A stretch of DNA of 7,676 nt from Lachnoclostridium sp. UBA739 (GTDB taxonomy: Bacteria; Bacillota_A; Clostridia; Lachnospirales; Lachnospiraceae): positions 1,337-9,012 of the forward strand of contig DBKX01000016.1 of NCBI GenBank assembly GCA_002297865.1. The letters run 5' to 3'. The notes below the pieces were generated by a model, which made no database searches, was not told the origin of the DNA, and saw only the letters and a program-made list of their open reading frames with translations. Position numbers and translations under genes: made by a program. Positions within the stretch are counted from its first letter, which is position 1. Every line of letters starts with the position of its first letter. Below, one piece after another: positions 6,581 through 7,676 of this stretch.

Positions 6581-7183
6581 CTACGCTGTTTTTTCATCTT
6601 CAAGTGCAGGCGCAAGTGCTTCAAATGTCATAGTCAAAGCCTTCATATTACCATCAATTACTTCTGGTTTTTTAGCAAATTTATGCTGATAACTTGCACG
6701 CATCTCTTTCATAAACTGGTCGTGTTCCATAACATTGCTAACTGCTACAGCAGCCGCAAGCATTGGAGAATTAGGAAAGTTCTTGCCAAGTGCCTTTACT
6801 GAAATATGTCTTGCATCAACAGTAAATACACGGCCTTTATATCCTTTTAATAATGGTGCGATCTCTTCAGCACTCTTTGAAGTATTTACAATAATTGCAC
6901 CATCTTCTTTTAATCCTGCTGTTACATCTACAGATGAAAGTAAAGTTTCATCCACTACGACTACTAAATCAGGTGTATATATATTACTATGTACACGAAT
7001 TTCCTTTTTGCTAATTCGATTGTATGCGGTAATTGGTGCGCCCATTCTTTCTGGACCATACTCTGGGAATCCCTGTACGAAAGCTCCGGTCTTAAATGCT
7101 ACATCTGCTAATAAAAGTGCTGCTGTCTTTGCTCCTTGACCGCCTCTTCCATGCCATCTAATTTCTAATCCCTTACCATTCAC
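6581..7183 (-). CDS. porC: 2-oxoacid:ferredoxin oxidoreductase gamma subunit, GTG start
   Basis: This 200-residue protein is the gamma subunit (PorC/PorG) of the four-subunit oxidoreductase, the domain that in single-chain enzymes lies between the alpha-like and ferredoxin-like parts. Motifs typical of the family are WHGRGGQGAKTAA (10-22) and PEYGPERMGAP (40-50), with NSPMLAA at 138-144. The reading starts at GTG, not ATG. The choice is supported by AAAAGGAGAG at 7191-7200, which ends seven bases before the GTG, and by the position of the GRGGQG motif close to the N-terminus as usual. The ATG nearby at 7179 is out of frame. It is the first gene of the operon, about 54 bases downstream of the likely transcription start. 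Related gamma subunits occur in 2-oxoglutarate and indolepyruvate enzymes, but the delta and alpha partners here favour the pyruvate/oxoisovalerate group. Confidence 0.94.
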   Translation of the reverse strand: MNGKGLEIRWHGRGGQGAKTAALLLADVAFKTGAFVQGFPEYGPERMGAPITAYNRISKKEIRVHSNIYTPDLVVVVDETLLSSVDVTAGLKEDGAIIVNTSKSAEEIAPLLKGYKGRVFTVDARHISVKALGKNFPNSPMLAAAVAVSNVMEHDQFMKEMRASYQHKFAKKPEVIDGNMKALTMTFEALAPALEDEKTA

Positions 7184-7190
7184 AGTAAAT

Positions 7191-7200
7191 CTCTCCTTTT
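7191..7200 (-). promoter_or_regulatory. Ribosome binding site deciding the porC GTG start
   Basis: AAAAGGAGAG on the minus strand lies seven bases before the GTG at 7183. No in-frame ATG near the N-terminus has such a site, so the GTG is the likely initiator of the operon's first gene. Confidence 0.75.
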
Positions 7201-7243
7201 AAATTTATTTCATGTTTAACATTATCATTTCTCATCACTAAAC

Positions 7244-7271
7244 ATTATAAACCTTTTGCGAACAATGTAAA
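7244..7271 (-). promoter_or_regulatory. Promoter of the por operon
   Basis: On the minus strand TTTACA (7266-7271) and TATAAT (7244-7249) are 16 bases apart, a near-consensus vegetative promoter with one mismatch in the -35. Transcription would begin near 7237 and give a leader of about 54 bases. I saw no clear Rex-type or other known operator over it. A-rich ATGTTTA-like half sites flank the start region but are weak. Confidence 0.7.
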
Positions 7272-7323
7272 GTGAAAAAATGAGATGTTTTCAAGTTTAA
7301 GGTGAAGGGATTTAAACATAGTA

Positions 7324-7359
7324 AAAGGAAGTTACGAAATATATTATGTAGCTTCCTTT
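7324..7359 (-). terminator. Hairpin after the Rpn-family gene, probable terminator
   Basis: Arms at 7324-7335 and 7348-7359 pair over 12 bases, with one C-A mismatch in the minus-strand RNA (a G-U wobble on the plus strand) and a 12-base loop. TTTT follows on the minus strand, overlapping the stem base. It lies 34 bases after the stop of the Rpn-family gene and about 50 bases before the por promoter, so it would insulate the operon. The mismatch and the short U-tract make it weaker than the por terminator. Confidence 0.6.
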
Positions 7360-7393
7360 CATGAAATATAAAAAACAGAAATATGTAATAGGC

Positions 7394-7676
7394 CTAAAGA
7401 ATCGTCTCGCTATATAAAGAAATTAATTGTCTGCTTTCTTCTTCTATTATGCCGAATCTTCTACGTAATTTCTCCACAATTCTTTCTTCTGGCACTTTTT
7501 CTTCTAGAAATTCGAGAATGAAACATCTGATGCCTTCATTTAGCCCCTCCTTCTTTCCCTCTTTCTTGCCTTCCTCTCTTCCAATATCCCGCTCGTCCTG
7601 CCGAATTAGCTTCATTTCCTTCTCTTCATCAAATTCAAATATACTCATCTGAACCGCCTCCGCTTTATTCTTTAAT
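7394..7676 (-). CDS. C-terminal end of a Rpn/PD-(D/E)XK nuclease-family protein, cut by the window edge
   Basis: The frame stays open from the TAG at 7394 to the window edge, so this is the 3' end of a longer gene. The visible residues begin LKNKAEAVQMSIFEFDEEKE and run into a charged segment with four G-x-x-E units (GREEGKKEGKKEGLNEG), then a short helical end with LEEKVPEERIVEKLRRRF. This tail is typical of the Rpn / 'PD-(D/E)XK nuclease family transposase' proteins that are abundant in gut clostridia; the nuclease domain would lie outside the window. Members of the wider family are DNA endonucleases linked to recombination and phage defence. An ATG at 7648 with GGAGG upstream could also start a separate 84-residue product. 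The 12-base purine-rich units coding for the GxxE repeats look prone to slippage. Family assignment rests on the tail alone. Confidence 0.8.
   Translation of the reverse strand, partial: LKNKAEAVQMSIFEFDEEKEMKLIRQDERDIGREEGKKEGKKEGLNEGIRCFILEFLEEKVPEERIVEKLRRRFGIIEEESRQLISLYSETIL
7656..7663 (-). promoter_or_regulatory. Possible internal ribosome binding site in the Rpn-family gene
   Basis: On the minus strand GCGGAGGC occurs just before the in-frame ATG at 7648, with GGAGG about eight bases upstream of it. This is a good Shine-Dalgarno match inside an open frame, and it could start an 84-residue C-terminal product. The codons it covers (Ala-Glu-Ala) also belong to the full-length protein, so the match may be incidental. 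Confidence 0.4.

Noticed and set aside
6735..7139. A 134-codon plus-strand ORF opposite porC.
   Set aside because: It lies antisense within a well conserved gene, has no family resemblance, and its long frame follows from the codon pattern of porC.
7174..7236. A roughly 20-codon ORF in the por leader overlapping the porC start.
   Set aside because: It begins at or almost at the predicted transcription start, so it has no room for a ribosome site, and nothing else supports it.
7510..7545. An ATG in another frame after a perfect AAGGAGG inside the Rpn-family tail.
   Set aside because: It gives only about 11 codons before a stop, and the AAGGAGG is explained by Lys-Lys-Glu-Gly codons of the repeat.
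7449..7652. A plus-strand ORF rich in Ser, Phe and Pro opposite the Rpn-family tail.
   Set aside because: It is the mirror of the purine-rich GxxE repeats and has no ribosome site or recognisable domain.

Overview
The window is AT-rich DNA from what looks like an anaerobic, low-GC Firmicute, probably a clostridium of the Lachnospiraceae type. The grounds are the base composition, strong GGAGG ribosome sites, a ferredoxin-dependent 2-oxoacid oxidoreductase, and a Rpn-family nuclease tail of the kind common in gut clostridia. The genus cannot be fixed from the sequence alone. Every supported gene lies on the minus strand, so transcription runs from high to low coordinates.

In order of transcription: (1) at 7394-7676, the 3' end of a Rpn/PD-(D/E)XK nuclease-family gene cut by the window edge, followed by a hairpin. 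(2) A four-gene operon, 7183 to 4070, encoding the gamma, delta, alpha and beta subunits of a pyruvate/2-oxoisovalerate-type ferredoxin oxidoreductase (porC-porD-porA-porB). It has a good promoter at 7244-7271 and a strong intrinsic terminator at 4030-4056. (3) A LysR-type regulator (3106-3981), whose likely start is the internal ATG at 3981 rather than the upstream GTG. A hairpin follows it. (4) A 270-base intergenic region with an extended -10 promoter and a possible 15-codon leader ORF ending two bases before the next gene. (5) A six-helix membrane methyl-accepting chemotaxis-type protein without a HAMP domain (1303-2835), ending at a clear terminator. (6) A glycerate kinase (15-1160), with a ribosome-site-like sequence after its stop that suggests another gene beyond the window.

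Functionally, the por operon would convert pyruvate or a branched-chain 2-oxoacid plus CoA to acyl-CoA and CO2 while reducing ferredoxin. Glycerate kinase would feed glycerate into lower glycolysis and so toward pyruvate. The LysR protein may act on a neighbour, but nothing in the sequence proves its target. The chemoreceptor looks like an independent unit with its own promoter and terminator.

Most of the window is conventional. The parts most worth a second look are the internal start with a good ribosome site in the Rpn gene tail, which recalls the intragenic antitoxins known for other Rpn genes, and the leader ORF before the chemoreceptor. No intergenic stretch exceeds 300 bases, and I saw no tRNA, rRNA, CRISPR array or insertion sequence ends.
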